From Mycobacterium shinjukuense (GTDB lineage: Bacteria; Actinomycetota; Actinomycetes; Mycobacteriales; Mycobacteriaceae): 64,000 nucleotides of DNA. Positions 31,121 to 40,900 of this stretch are shown piece after piece. A program made the translations under genes and the position numbers. The DNA is taken from positions 3,410,001-3,474,000 of the forward strand of contig NZ_AP022575.1 in assembly GCF_010730055.1 (NCBI RefSeq), written 5' to 3'. Each line of letters opens with the position of its first letter. Position 1 is the first letter of the stretch. Below the pieces are notes generated by a model. It searched no databases, was not told where the DNA came from, and saw only the letters and a program-made list of their open reading frames with translations.

Positions 31121-31228
31121 ACCGGCAAAGGCGGCAACGGCGGCAACGGCGGAACCGGCCCCAGCACCGGCGCCGGCGGGGCCGGCGGGCTGGTGCCCGA
31201 ACAGGACGGGCTGGCGGGGTTGCCGTAG
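31121..31228 (+). pseudogene. PGRS-type fragment (PE_PGRS fossil)
   Basis: Thirty-five codons without a start read T-G-K-G-G-N-G-G-N-G-G-T-G, then G-A-G-G-A-G-G, and end at TAG 31226. A stop lies directly upstream in the same frame. The Gly-Gly-Asn/Ala pattern is that of PE_PGRS proteins. In Mtb a PE gene (PE6) lies in this interval, so it may be a deletion scar. Confidence 0.6.
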
Positions 31229-31259
31229 CCGGGGCGCTACCGGCAGCAGCCCATGGAAG

Positions 31260-32123
31260 TTAGCGTTCCAACAATTCCAGCAGGTAGCTGCCGTATCCGG
31301 ACTTGACCAGGCTGCGGGCCCGCCGCGCCAACTGCTCGTCGTCGATCCAACCCAACCGCCACGCCACCTCCTCGGGAATGCTGACCTTCAGTCCTTGGCG
31401 ACGTTCCAGCGTGCGCACAAAATCGGCGGCGTCTAGCAGCGAATCGAAGGTCCCGGTGTCCAGCCACGCCGTCCCGCGGGCCAGCACCTCGACTGCCAAC
31501 CGGCCCTGGTTGAGATAGACCTGGTTAACCTCGGTGATCTCGTACTCGCCGCGCGCCGATTTCTTTAAGCCCTTGGCGATCTCGATCACGTCGTTGTCGT
31601 AGAAGTACAGGCCCGGCACCGCATAGTGTGACTTCGGGGTAGCGGGTTTCTCCTCGAGCGACAAAGCCATGCCGTCGGCGCCGAATTCAACCACTCCATA
31701 GGCCGACGGGTTGGCCACCCAGTACGCGAAAATGGCTCCGCCGCTGACGGATTGGAAACGCCGCAGGCTGGTGCCCAACCCCGGGCCGTAGAAGATGTTG
31801 TCGCCCAACACCAATGCCACCGTATCGTTGCCAATGTGGTTGGCGCCGATGACGAATGCCTGCGCCAGACCGTCGGGCCGCTCCTGGGTGGCGTAGCTGA
31901 TGTTGACGCCCAAGTGCGCCCCGTCACCAAGCAGGCGGTGAAAGCCGGGTGCGTCGTGGGGGGTGGTGATCAGCTGAATGTCGCGGATGCCGGCCATCAT
32001 CAGGGTGGTCAGCGGGTAGTAGATCATGGGTTTGTCGTAGACCGGCAGCAGCTGCTTGCTGATGCCCATGGTGATCGGGTACAGCCGGGTGCCCGAACCG
32101 CCGGCCAAGATGATCCCGCGCAT
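31260..32123 (-). CDS. rmlA: Glucose-1-phosphate thymidylyltransferase RmlA
   Basis: A 287-residue enzyme that makes dTDP-glucose, the first step to dTDP-rhamnose for the arabinogalactan linker of the cell wall. The N-terminal nucleotide motif is [11 protein letters not shown] with K-Q-L-L-P. The catalytic region includes L-G-D-N-I-F-Y-G near residue 110 and G-T-A-W-L-D-T-G near 220. The ATG at 32123 is used. An ORF extends upstream but with no family similarity. Matches Rv0334. Confidence 0.97.
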   Translation of the reverse strand: MRGIILAGGSGTRLYPITMGISKQLLPVYDKPMIYYPLTTLMMAGIRDIQLITTPHDAPGFHRLLGDGAHLGVNISYATQERPDGLAQAFVIGANHIGNDTVALVLGDNIFYGPGLGTSLRRFQSVSGGAIFAYWVANPSAYGVVEFGADGMALSLEEKPATPKSHYAVPGLYFYDNDVIEIAKGLKKSARGEYEITEVNQVYLNQGRLAVEVLARGTAWLDTGTFDSLLDAADFVRTLERRQGLKVSIPEEVAWRLGWIDDEQLARRARSLVKSGYGSYLLELLER

Positions 32124-32140
32124 GACTGGCTCCTCAAACG

Positions 32141-32515
32141 TCAATCGACCGCGTCGGCCTCGGTCAGCTCGGTGGCCGCCAACGCCGACGCCAAGTCCTG
32201 ATGACGGAACACCGCGGTGACGTGATCGCGGACCACCCGGAACGCCGACGCGCTTGTCGTGACGGCGCCGGGATCGTCGCGGTCGGTGATCTTCTGTTCG
32301 GCGACCACGACGCCGTCGTGCACGAACATCCGGCCGAGCTCGGCCGTCGTCGTGAGCGCGGCTGCCCACCTGCGTAGCGCCTCATGCCCCTGCACGGCTC
32401 CGCGCGCGTCGCCGATGTCGATGTCCTCACTGGACAACGCCACCAGGGTCTCGATGTCGGCGGTATGGAGGGCGTCGTGCCAGGCCAGCACGGTAGCGAT
32501 CTCCGATGTGGTCAT
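32141..32515 (-). CDS. SnoaL/NTF2-like small protein (Rv0333-like)
   Basis: A 124-residue protein from ATG 32515. The pattern [12 protein letters not shown], then [10 protein letters not shown], and G-H-E-A-L-R-R-W-A fits the NTF2-like cone fold (nuclear-transport-factor/SnoaL). No catalytic role can be assigned. It lies 17 bp upstream of rmlA on the same strand and 26 bp after the next gene, so the three form a likely operon. Confidence 0.85.
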   Translation of the reverse strand: MTTSEIATVLAWHDALHTADIETLVALSSEDIDIGDARGAVQGHEALRRWAAALTTTAELGRMFVHDGVVVAEQKITDRDDPGAVTTSASAFRVVRDHVTAVFRHQDLASALAATELTEADAVD

Positions 32516-32541
32516 GGTGTGCAAATTACCGTGTGCGGCGG

Positions 32542-33297
32542 CTAGAGCGGGGTCCGGTCCAGCCATGTGTTCCAGACGGCCACGTCACCAAGCAACTCGA
32601 TCCCGGTGTCGGCGACCGGGACTCGGCGCACCATCGCCAGCAGCAGCTCGGTGGCGCCGCCACGCAGCGCCACGGTGCCCTTACCGTGCCGGTGCGACCA
32701 GGTGATCCCGCCGTCATCGACACCGATCGTCCATTCGCCCGATTCGCCGAGCCCGGGATCGGTGGCGTGCAGGTGCAGGGTGTCGTCGCCTTCCAGCGGT
32801 AGGGCCGCACCGTCGCGGCCGGCCTGGATCACGATGCGTTCCAGGAATTCGCTGATCCCGTCGGCCGCCACGTCCGGTTGCAGCGTGAATTCGCTCCCGA
32901 CGGTGATCGCGGCGTCGGCGCGGTGCACCGCCGCCTCGTGCAACCGGCGCCGGATCCACCAGCCAGCCGGTCGCCGCCCGAGGAACGTCCACACCGGCGT
33001 GTCCGCACCCGTCCGCGCGACGGCGTCGACCAGCCGCTGCGCCCCGTCGCGCAACCAGGAGATCGCGTCGTCGGGATCCGGTGGCGGCTTGCCCCCTTCG
33101 ACGCCGCGGGGATCGAGGAAATGGTCCAGCCGATCACGCACGATCTGGGCCGCCCAGCGGTCCCCACGGCCGACGTGGCGAAACAGTTGCCCAAGGCTCC
33201 AGCCCGGACAGGTCGGTACCGGCGTGGATTGATCGGCGGTGCGGATCAGCTCCCCAAACGCTCTGGTCTGCTCAAGGTATGCCGACGCGTGGTCCAC
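32542..33297 (-). CDS. Maleylpyruvate isomerase N-terminal/DinB-like protein (Rv0332-like)
   Basis: A 251-residue protein with the mycothiol-dependent DinB-like helix bundle. H2 is in P-G-W-S-L-G-Q-L-F-R-H-V-G near residue 40, and a second His in L-H-E-A-A-V-H-R-A-D-A near 122. These residues are the usual metal-binding set. The C-terminal domain is a small alpha/beta fold. The family includes mycothiol-dependent isomerases and hydrolases. The substrate is unknown. It heads the Rv0332-Rv0333-rmlA strand group. Confidence 0.85.
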   Translation of the reverse strand: MDHASAYLEQTRAFGELIRTADQSTPVPTCPGWSLGQLFRHVGRGDRWAAQIVRDRLDHFLDPRGVEGGKPPPDPDDAISWLRDGAQRLVDAVARTGADTPVWTFLGRRPAGWWIRRRLHEAAVHRADAAITVGSEFTLQPDVAADGISEFLERIVIQAGRDGAALPLEGDDTLHLHATDPGLGESGEWTIGVDDGGITWSHRHGKGTVALRGGATELLLAMVRRVPVADTGIELLGDVAVWNTWLDRTPL

Positions 33298-33348
33298 TTT
33301 GGCGAGGTTACCCGCGGCCGCCAGCGGCGATGCCTGAATGTGCGGATA

Positions 33349-34791
33349 TCACCCAGAGACGGAGGCCTGCGCAACCGTCGCCGTCGTCGGGACACGCACC
33401 CTGCTGGGCGTCCGTACGTACACGAACCAGGTAACCACCGCGCACAACACGTAGAAGCCCAGGAACACCCAGAACGCTGCCGTCGCGGACTTGGCGGCCG
33501 ACAGATACGACGCCCGCAGCGCGACGTTGATGCCGACGCCGCCGAGCGCGCCGATGGCCCCGGCGATACCGATCAGCGCACCCGACATCCGGCGCGACCA
33601 GTCGGCCTTCTCGGCCCGGCTCAAACCGTCCATGCTCTGCGCCTTGGCGTCGAAGATTGACGGGATCATCTTGTACACCGACCCGTTGCCGATTCCCGAC
33701 AGGATGAACAGTGCGACGAACCCGACCACGTAGGCGGCCAAAATGCCGCCCGATAGGCCGCGATGCCCGGCGTCGGCCATCTCACCGAACACCACCAGCC
33801 AGCCGGCGGCGGCGATCATCGCGGCGAACGCGTACAGCGTCACCTTGCTGCCGCCGATGCGGTCGGACAGCCAACCGCCCGGCGGCCGCGCGATCGAGCC
33901 CACCAGTGGCCCGACGAACGCGATCTGGGCGGCGTGCAGGGCCGCCTGCGCCGTCATCGCCGGGGTCACCTTGGCGCCGTGGCTGAGGTTGGCGAGAAAG
34001 CTGATCTGCAGCACCTGGCCGAACGCGAACGAATAGCCGATGAACGACCCGAACGTGCCGATGTACAACAGCGCGATCAGCCACGAGTCGCGGTATTTCA
34101 TCACGTCGATCATCGATCGGGCATCGGTGCGCTGGTTGGTCAGGTTGTCCATGAACAGCGCGGCGGCGACCGCGGCGATCACCAGCAGCACCAGGTATAC
34201 CGCGCACACCCAGTGCGGGGAACGGTTGCCCACCGCGGCGATCACCAGCAGCCCGATGATCTGGACGGTCGCGACGCCGATGTTGCCGCCGCCGGCGTTC
34301 AGGCCCAGCGCCCACCCCTTGAGGCGCTGCGGATAGAACGCGTTGATGTTGGTCATCGACGACGCGAAGTTGCCCCCGCCCAACCCCGCGATGGCCGCCA
34401 CGATCATGAATGTCGTGTACGACGTGCCGGGGTGGGCCATGCAATACAGCGTCAACACCGTGGGGATCACCAGCACCAGCGCGGAAAAGATGGTCCAGTT
34501 GCGACCGCCGAACCTCGCCACCGCGAACGTGTAGGGCAGCCGCAGCACCGACCCGACCAGCGCGGGCATCGCGACGAGGAAGAACTTTCCGGCGGCGTCG
34601 ATGTGATAGACGTTCTGCGGCATGAACAGGACCATCACCGACCAGATCGACCAGACGGAGAACCCGACGTGCTCAACGAAGATGGACCAGATCAGGTTGC
34701 GGCGCGCGATCTTCGCGCCGCCGTTGTTCCAGGCGTCGACGTCTTCGACATCCCAGTCATCGATGGTGTGGTTGCGCACCTGTATTGGCAT
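33349..34791 (-). CDS. narK: Nitrate/nitrite transporter NarK family (MFS)
   Basis: A 480-residue protein with 12 predicted helices. The nitrate-nitrite porter signature G-G-G-N-F-A-S-S-M-T-N-I-N near residue 140 and N-A-G-G-G-N-I-G-V near 165 are clear, as are the conserved Arg residues in L-R-L-P-Y and R-P-P-G-G. The extended N-terminus (M-P-I-Q-V-R-N-H-T-I-D-D-W-D) recalls NarK3. It lies 102 bp downstream of narI on the same strand and would supply nitrate to, or export nitrite from, the NarGHI reductase. Confidence 0.93.
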   Translation of the reverse strand: MPIQVRNHTIDDWDVEDVDAWNNGGAKIARRNLIWSIFVEHVGFSVWSIWSVMVLFMPQNVYHIDAAGKFFLVAMPALVGSVLRLPYTFAVARFGGRNWTIFSALVLVIPTVLTLYCMAHPGTSYTTFMIVAAIAGLGGGNFASSMTNINAFYPQRLKGWALGLNAGGGNIGVATVQIIGLLVIAAVGNRSPHWVCAVYLVLLVIAAVAAALFMDNLTNQRTDARSMIDVMKYRDSWLIALLYIGTFGSFIGYSFAFGQVLQISFLANLSHGAKVTPAMTAQAALHAAQIAFVGPLVGSIARPPGGWLSDRIGGSKVTLYAFAAMIAAAGWLVVFGEMADAGHRGLSGGILAAYVVGFVALFILSGIGNGSVYKMIPSIFDAKAQSMDGLSRAEKADWSRRMSGALIGIAGAIGALGGVGINVALRASYLSAAKSATAAFWVFLGFYVLCAVVTWFVYVRTPSRVRVPTTATVAQASVSG

Positions 34792-34893
34792 GCCATCACC
34801 GTAGAAAAGTGTTATTGCCGCGACGCTTCCCGCGATGACCGGCGCGCTACAACCTGCTCACCAGCCAGCAGTTGGGGGGGTGAGGTCGGAAAG

Positions 34894-35637
34894 TCACACC
34901 CAGCGGCTGCGCGCGGGCGGCGCTTCGGGCGCCACCCAGGCCTTCGCGTAGCGGTTGCCCGAAGTCTTCTTCGGGTCTTGGCTGCGGTAGACCAGGTACG
35001 GGCGCACCAGGTATCCGACCGGCGCGCTGAACATGTGCACCAACCGGGTGTACGGCCAGATAGCAAGTAGCGCAAGGACAATCAGCGCATGCAGCTGAAA
35101 TGTCCACGGTGTGTGGGCCATCAGCTCCGCCGCCGGATGCAGCGAAAACAGGCTGCGGAACCACGGCGACACGGTGTCGCGGTAGTTGTAGCTGGCGAAC
35201 ACGTTGGTCAGGGTGTTGAGCATCCCGGTCGCCAGCGCGGCCACCAGCAGCAGGTACATCAGCTGGTCGCTACGGGTCGTCGCCCTGCGCACCGCGGACA
35301 CCGTGATCCGCCGGTACAGCAGGATTCCCAGCCCGGCCACGACGGCGAACCCGGCCAGCGAGCCCATGGTCACGGCCATCAGATGGTAAGCGGGCTCGGA
35401 GATTCCGACCGCCGCCGTCCATGATTGCGGAACGAGCAGACCGACGACGTGGCCGCCGAACACGCCGAGCAGGCCGAAGTGAAACAGCGGGCTGCCCAGC
35501 TGCAGCAGCCGGCTCTCGTAGATCTGTGACGACCGGGTGGTCCAGCCGAACTGATCGGTGCGGTAACGCCAGATATGGCCCAGCACAAACGATGTGAACG
35601 CGACGTAGGGCGCGGCCATCCACAGCAGGCTGGTCAC
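34894..35637 (-). CDS. narI: Respiratory nitrate reductase gamma subunit NarI
   Basis: A 247-residue diheme cytochrome b with five membrane helices. Candidate heme ligands are His in F-V-L-G-H-I-W-R-Y near residue 20, H in F-H-F-G-L-L-G-V-F-G-G-H near 55-65, and the later A-Y-H-L-M and L-H-A-L-I-V. It oxidises menaquinol and passes electrons to NarH. GTG 35637 overlaps the narJ stop (GTGA). Confidence 0.95.
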   Translation of the reverse strand: MTSLLWMAAPYVAFTSFVLGHIWRYRTDQFGWTTRSSQIYESRLLQLGSPLFHFGLLGVFGGHVVGLLVPQSWTAAVGISEPAYHLMAVTMGSLAGFAVVAGLGILLYRRITVSAVRRATTRSDQLMYLLLVAALATGMLNTLTNVFASYNYRDTVSPWFRSLFSLHPAAELMAHTPWTFQLHALIVLALLAIWPYTRLVHMFSAPVGYLVRPYLVYRSQDPKKTSGNRYAKAWVAPEAPPARSRWV

Positions 35638-36308
35638 CGACGACCTCCGGCCGTGAGCGGATCCATCGCGAACGGTTCCAGTCCGACGTCCTCGCCCGGC
35701 GGGCCCTGGGCGGCCAGCTCGGCGATGCGACGGTGGTCGGCGCTGCTGATCGGCGGCAGCGTCGCCAGCACGGCGGCCACCACAATGGCATACGGCGAGC
35801 CGCCCTGGGCCAGCGACCGTCTCAACAACTCGAGCACCGGGACATGCTCGCCGAGTAACCGCTCCCCCCGCCCCGGGTCGATGGTGGCGGCGAACTCGAG
35901 AACCAGCGGCAGGTAATCGGGTAGCTCGCCATCGTCGAGCTGCAGTCCGGCCTGGCGATAGGCGTGTTTGAACCGCAGCAGCGCCATGCCACGCTTGCGG
36001 GTGTCGCCGTAGGCGTAGTACGTCAGGTGCAGGGTCGCACTGCGACGCATGTCGAACGTCTCAACGTAGCGCGCGGCCAGCCGCAGCGGGTCCGCATCGC
36101 CGAACTCACCCAGGAACTCCAGCAGCGGCCCGCCCACGGATGCGGGCAGTTCCCTTGCCGCGGTGGCCAGTTGATCGGTCAGCGCGAGCAGCTGCGCGCC
36201 GGGGTAGTCCAGCAGCAGCGCCGCGATGCGCCACACCAGTCGTTGGTCGCGCTCGGCCAGACCGGCACGCTCACCGGCGCGCCCGCGGGTCAGCGTCAGC
36301 ATCTTCAT
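35634..36308 (-). CDS. narJ: Nitrate reductase assembly chaperone NarJ
   Basis: A 224-residue TorD-family chaperone for molybdenum cofactor loading of NarG. Helical motifs include L-L-D-Y-P-G near residue 32, Y-V-E-T-F-D near 87, H-L-T-Y-Y-A-Y-G-D-T-R-K-R-G near 98, and E-L-P-D-Y-L-P-L-V-L-E-F near 135, all typical of NarJ. The ATG overlaps the narH stop by four bases. Only the M-K-M start fits, as the longer reading is narH antisense-free overlap. Confidence 0.93.
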   Translation of the reverse strand: MKMLTLTRGRAGERAGLAERDQRLVWRIAALLLDYPGAQLLALTDQLATAARELPASVGGPLLEFLGEFGDADPLRLAARYVETFDMRRSATLHLTYYAYGDTRKRGMALLRFKHAYRQAGLQLDDGELPDYLPLVLEFAATIDPGRGERLLGEHVPVLELLRRSLAQGGSPYAIVVAAVLATLPPISSADHRRIAELAAQGPPGEDVGLEPFAMDPLTAGGRR

Positions 36309-37900
36309 GTGGTCGGCACCAGCCCGTCGGTGCTCTTGCCGTCCCAGTTGAGCAGGTTGACCCGGACCGGCTTGTCCCGTGCGGCGGCGCCGTCGCCGTT
36401 GGTGAGGTGAAACTTGCTGACCACGGCGTCGAAGGCCGTCATCCCCGGCCCGCCGTCGCCGTCCAGGCTGCATCCGGTGGCCAGCGCGTCCAGCCGGTGC
36501 GCGTCCGCGCCTGCGCCGCTGGGGATCACGTAACGGTCGTGGTATTTGGCGATCGCCAGCAGCCGATACATCGCTTCGATCTCGTCGCCGCTCAGCCGCA
36601 CCGAGGCCGGGATCGTGTCGTCGAACTCCTCGCCCAGGTTGGCCGCGCGCATGTACGAGCGCATCGCCGCAAGCCGTTGCAGCGCAAGGCGAACCGGGCC
36701 GACATCACCGGCGGTGAACAGCTCGGCCAGATACTCGACCGGGACGCGAAGGGCGTCGATGGCGCCGAACAGGTTGTTGGAGTTCTCGCCGTCGTGACCG
36801 GTTTCGGTGAGGATGTCGACGACCGGGGACAGCGGCGGGATGTACCAGACCATCGGCAGCGTGCGGTATTCCGGGTGCAGCGGCAACGCCAGCTGGTAGT
36901 CGACGATGAGCCGGTACACCGGCGAGTGCTGCGCGGCCTCGATCCATTCGCCCGAGATCCCGGCGCGCTCGGCCTCCGCGACCACCCGCGGATCGTGGGG
37001 GTTCAAGAACACGCCCAGCTGCGCCGGATACAGGTCCCTTTCGTTGGGCACGGAGGCTGCGGCCGCGACGGCGTCGGCGTCGTAAAGCAGCACCCCGATG
37101 TAGCGCAACCGGCCGACGCAGGTCTCCGAGCACACGGTCGGCATGCCCACCTCGACGCGCGGGTAGCAGAACGTGCACTTCTCGGCCTTGCCGGTCTTAT
37201 GGTTGAAGTAGATCTTCTTGTACGGGCAGCCGGTGACGCACTGCCGCCAGCCGCGGCAGCGGTCCTGATCGACCAGCACGATGCCGTCCTCGCTGCGCTT
37301 GTAGATCGCGCCGGACGGGCACGACGCCGCACACGAGGGATTGAGGCAGTGCTCGCAGATGCGCGGCAGGTAGAACATGAAGGCCTGCTCGAATTCCAGC
37401 TTGACCTTGTCAGACACCTTGGCCAGCAACGGATCCCGGCCCACCTGCTCGGGCCCGCCACCGAGGTCGTCGTCCCAGTTGGCGCCCCAGGTCACCTTGG
37501 TGTCTTCGCCGGTGATGAGGGACTTGGGGCGGGCCACCGGCGTGGTGTCCATCGCCGGCGCCGACAGCAGGCTCTCGTAGTCGTAGGTCCACGGGTCGTA
37601 GTAGTCCGACACCGTGGGCAGGTGCGGGTTGGCGAAGATGTTGACCAGCCGGCGTAGCCGCGATCCGGACCGCAGCGTCAGCTTGCCGCGCTTGTTGAGC
37701 GTCCAGCCGCCCTTCCATTTTTCCTGGTCTTGGTATTGGCGCGGATACCCTTGGCCGGGACGGGTTTCCACGTTGTTGAACCAGGCGTACTCCACGCCGG
37801 CGCGGTTGGTCCAGGCTTGTTTGCAGGTGACGCTGCAGGTGTGGCAGCCGATGCACTTGTCGAGGTTCATCACCATCGCCAGCTGAGCCATGACCTTCAT
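36305..37900 (-). CDS. narH: Nitrate reductase beta subunit NarH
   Basis: A 531-residue Fe-S subunit from ATG 37900. Four cysteine clusters are seen: C-I-G-C-H-T-C near residue 16, C-E-H-C-L-N-P-S-C near 185, C-R-G-W-R-Q-C with Trp replacing the second Cys (the known mark of the 3Fe-4S cluster in NarH), and C-T-F-C-Y near 250. It carries electrons from the NarI hemes to NarG. Two bases separate it from the narG stop, and narJ overlaps its end. Confidence 0.96.
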   Translation of the reverse strand: MKVMAQLAMVMNLDKCIGCHTCSVTCKQAWTNRAGVEYAWFNNVETRPGQGYPRQYQDQEKWKGGWTLNKRGKLTLRSGSRLRRLVNIFANPHLPTVSDYYDPWTYDYESLLSAPAMDTTPVARPKSLITGEDTKVTWGANWDDDLGGGPEQVGRDPLLAKVSDKVKLEFEQAFMFYLPRICEHCLNPSCAASCPSGAIYKRSEDGIVLVDQDRCRGWRQCVTGCPYKKIYFNHKTGKAEKCTFCYPRVEVGMPTVCSETCVGRLRYIGVLLYDADAVAAAASVPNERDLYPAQLGVFLNPHDPRVVAEAERAGISGEWIEAAQHSPVYRLIVDYQLALPLHPEYRTLPMVWYIPPLSPVVDILTETGHDGENSNNLFGAIDALRVPVEYLAELFTAGDVGPVRLALQRLAAMRSYMRAANLGEEFDDTIPASVRLSGDEIEAMYRLLAIAKYHDRYVIPSGAGADAHRLDALATGCSLDGDGGPGMTAFDAVVSKFHLTNGDGAAARDKPVRVNLLNWDGKSTDGLVPTT

Positions 37901-37902
37901 CG

Positions 37903-40900
37903 TCAGTACTCCACTTCTTGTGAGCGCCGCCGGATCGTGGTGACCTCGTCGCGCTGGTTTCCGGTGGGACCGTGGTAGTTCAGCGCGAACGACTGCTGAG
38001 CGTAGCCTCCGATCAGGTGTGACGGCTTGATCATGATCCGGGTCAGCGCGTTGTGGATGCCGCCGCGCTTGCCGGTCTTCTCGGTGCGGGGTACGTCCAC
38101 CGCCTTGTCCTGGGCGTGGTACATGAACACCAGGCCCTCGGGCATTCGGTGGCTGACGATCGCGCGTGCGTTCACCACACCGTTGCGGTTGGTGCACTCG
38201 ATCCAGTCGTTGTCCTTGACGCCGATCTTCGCCGCGTCGACGTCCGACATCCAAATCGCCTGCCCGCCACGGGAAAGCGTGAGCATGTACAGGTTGTCCT
38301 GGTATGCCGAATGGATGGACCACTTGGAGTGCGGCGTCAAATACCGCACCGTGATCCCACCGCTGGTGTCCCCGACCGCCGGCTCGTCGAACAGCGCCGT
38401 CATGTCCAGCGGCGGACGGAAGATCGGCAGCTGCTCCCCCAGTTCGGCCATCCAGTCGTGATCGAGGTAGAAGTGCTGGCGACCCGTCAGCGTGTGCCAG
38501 GGCTTGAGGCGTTCGGTGTTGATCGTGAACGGCGAGTACCGCCGGCCCCCGGTCTCCGACCCGGACCATTCCGGTGAGGTGTTCACCGGCACCGGCCGGG
38601 ATTGGGTGTCGGCGAAGCTGATCCGCCGCCCTTCGCTCTCCTTCGCGAGGTCGGCGAGCGGGACGCCGGTGCGGCGCTGCAGCGCCTCGAACCCCTCGAC
38701 CGCCAGGCGCCCATTCGTCGTCCCGGACAACGCCAGGATCGCCTCGGCGGCGTGGGTGTCCTTGGCCAGTGACGGCCGTCCCACCGCCACCCCGCTGACC
38801 ACCGCACCGTTGACGCCGCGCAGGTATTCCACCTCCGCGTCGGGATGCGTGGTGACTCCCTTGACGGTGAGGCCGACCGTCTCGACCATCGGCCCCAGCG
38901 CCGCCATCTTCTCGGCTATCGCCGCGTAGTCCCGTTCGACCACCACCAGCCGCGGCATCGTCTTGCCCGGAATCGGTTCGCACTCACCGGCTTTCCAATC
39001 CTGCACCCGCCCGCCGGGCTGCGCGGTGGCGTCGGCGCTGTCATGCTGCAGCGGGACGGCGACGATGTCTTTGCGCGTGCCGAGGTGTTTTTCGGCGAGC
39101 CAGGAAAACCCGCGCGCGATCCGGTGGAAGGCCTCGAAGTCGGTCTTGGTCTCCCACGGCGGGGAGATCGCCGGTGAGAAGGCGTGCACGAACGGGTGCA
39201 TGTCGGTGCTGGACAGGTCATGCTTCTCATACCAGGTGGCGGCCGGCAGCACGACGTCGGAGAACAGCGTGGTGCTGGTGTTGCGGAAGTCCAGCGACAA
39301 CAGCAGGTCCAGCTTGCCCACCGGCGCCTCGGCGCGCCAGCGCACCTCTTGCGGGCGCACCGCATCCCGCTCACGCGCGGCGACGTTGGAATCGGTGCCC
39401 AGCAGGTGTTTCAGGAAGTACTCGTTGCCCTTGGCCGACGAGCCCAGCAGGTTGGACCGCCACACCGTCAGGCAGCGCGGAAAGTTCTCCGGCGCGTCCG
39501 GGTCCTCGCAGGCGAACTGCAGGTGGCCCGACTTCAGGCCGTCCACAACGTGTTGCGACGGGTCCTTGCCCAGCCGGATGGCCTCGTCGGCCAGGTCGAG
39601 CGGGTTGCGATTGAACGTCGGGTAACTCGGCATCCATCCCAGCCGGCTGGCCAACGCGATGTTGTCCGCCGCGGTGCGGCCGGCGAATTTGCCCTCGGCC
39701 AGCGGTGAGGCCATCACCTCCGAGGTGAACCGGTCGTAGCGCCACTGGTCGGTCGACAGATACCAGAACACCGTGCCCTGCATCTGCCGCGGCGGCCGTT
39801 GCCAATCCAACCCGAAAGCCAGTGTCGACCACCCCGTTACCGGTCGGCATTTCTCCTGGCCAACGTAGTGCGCCCAGCCGCCGCCGTTGACGCCCTGGCA
39901 GCCGGTGAGCATCACCAGGGTGAGGAAGGACCGATAGATCTGGTCGGAGTGAAACCAGTGGTTGGTTCCGGCGCCCATCAGAATCATCGACCGGCCACGC
40001 GATCGGCGTGCGTTGTCGGCGAATTCGCGCGCGATCCGGGCGGCCGCCGCGGCCGGCACGCCGGTGATCGGCTCCTGCCACGCCGGGGTATACGGTGCCG
40101 CCGCATCGTCGTAGCTGGTGGGCCAGTCGCCCGGCAGGCCGTCCCGGTACACCCCGTACTGCGCGAGCAACAGGTCGAACACCGTTGTGACCCGTTGTCC
40201 GGCTATGGTTTTGGTAGGTACGCCGCGGGTCAGCACACCCGGACGCTCGCCGTCGAACCGGGGCAGTTGCACCGCGGTCAGCTCGCCGTGCGCGCCGTAG
40301 AGGGTGAGCAGCGGGTCCACGCCTTGCAGGTCGAGGTTCCACTTGCCCTCGCCGGACGCGGTGAACCGGTGTCCGAGTGAGCCGTTCGGCACCACCGGGT
40401 TTCCCGCCGCGTCGAGCAGCACCGTCTTGGACGAGCTGCCTTCGGCGGTGTCGCCGAGATCGGCCGCGGTCAGGAACTTCCCGGGCAGCCAGGCGCCGTC
40501 GCGCTCGGCTAGGGTCACCAGGAACGGCAGATCCGTGTACTTCTTGACGTAGTCGCAGAAGTAGGGCGTCGTCGTCTCGACGAAGAACTCCTTGAGGATC
40601 ACGTGCCCCATCGACATCGCCAGCGCGGCATCGGTACCCGGGCGCGCCGGCAGCCATTCGTCGGCGAACTTGGTGTTGTCGGCGTAGTCGGGGGAGACCA
40701 CGACCACCTTCTGGCCGCGATAGCGCGCCTCGGTCATGTAGTGCGCATCGGGTGTCCGGGTGACCGGAACGTTGGAGCCCCACATGATCAGGTACCCGGC
40801 GTCGAACCAGTCGGCGGACTCGGGCACATCGGTCTGGTCGCCGAACACCTGCGGCGAGGCCACCGGAAGGTCGGCGTACCAGTCGTAAAACGACAGCATC

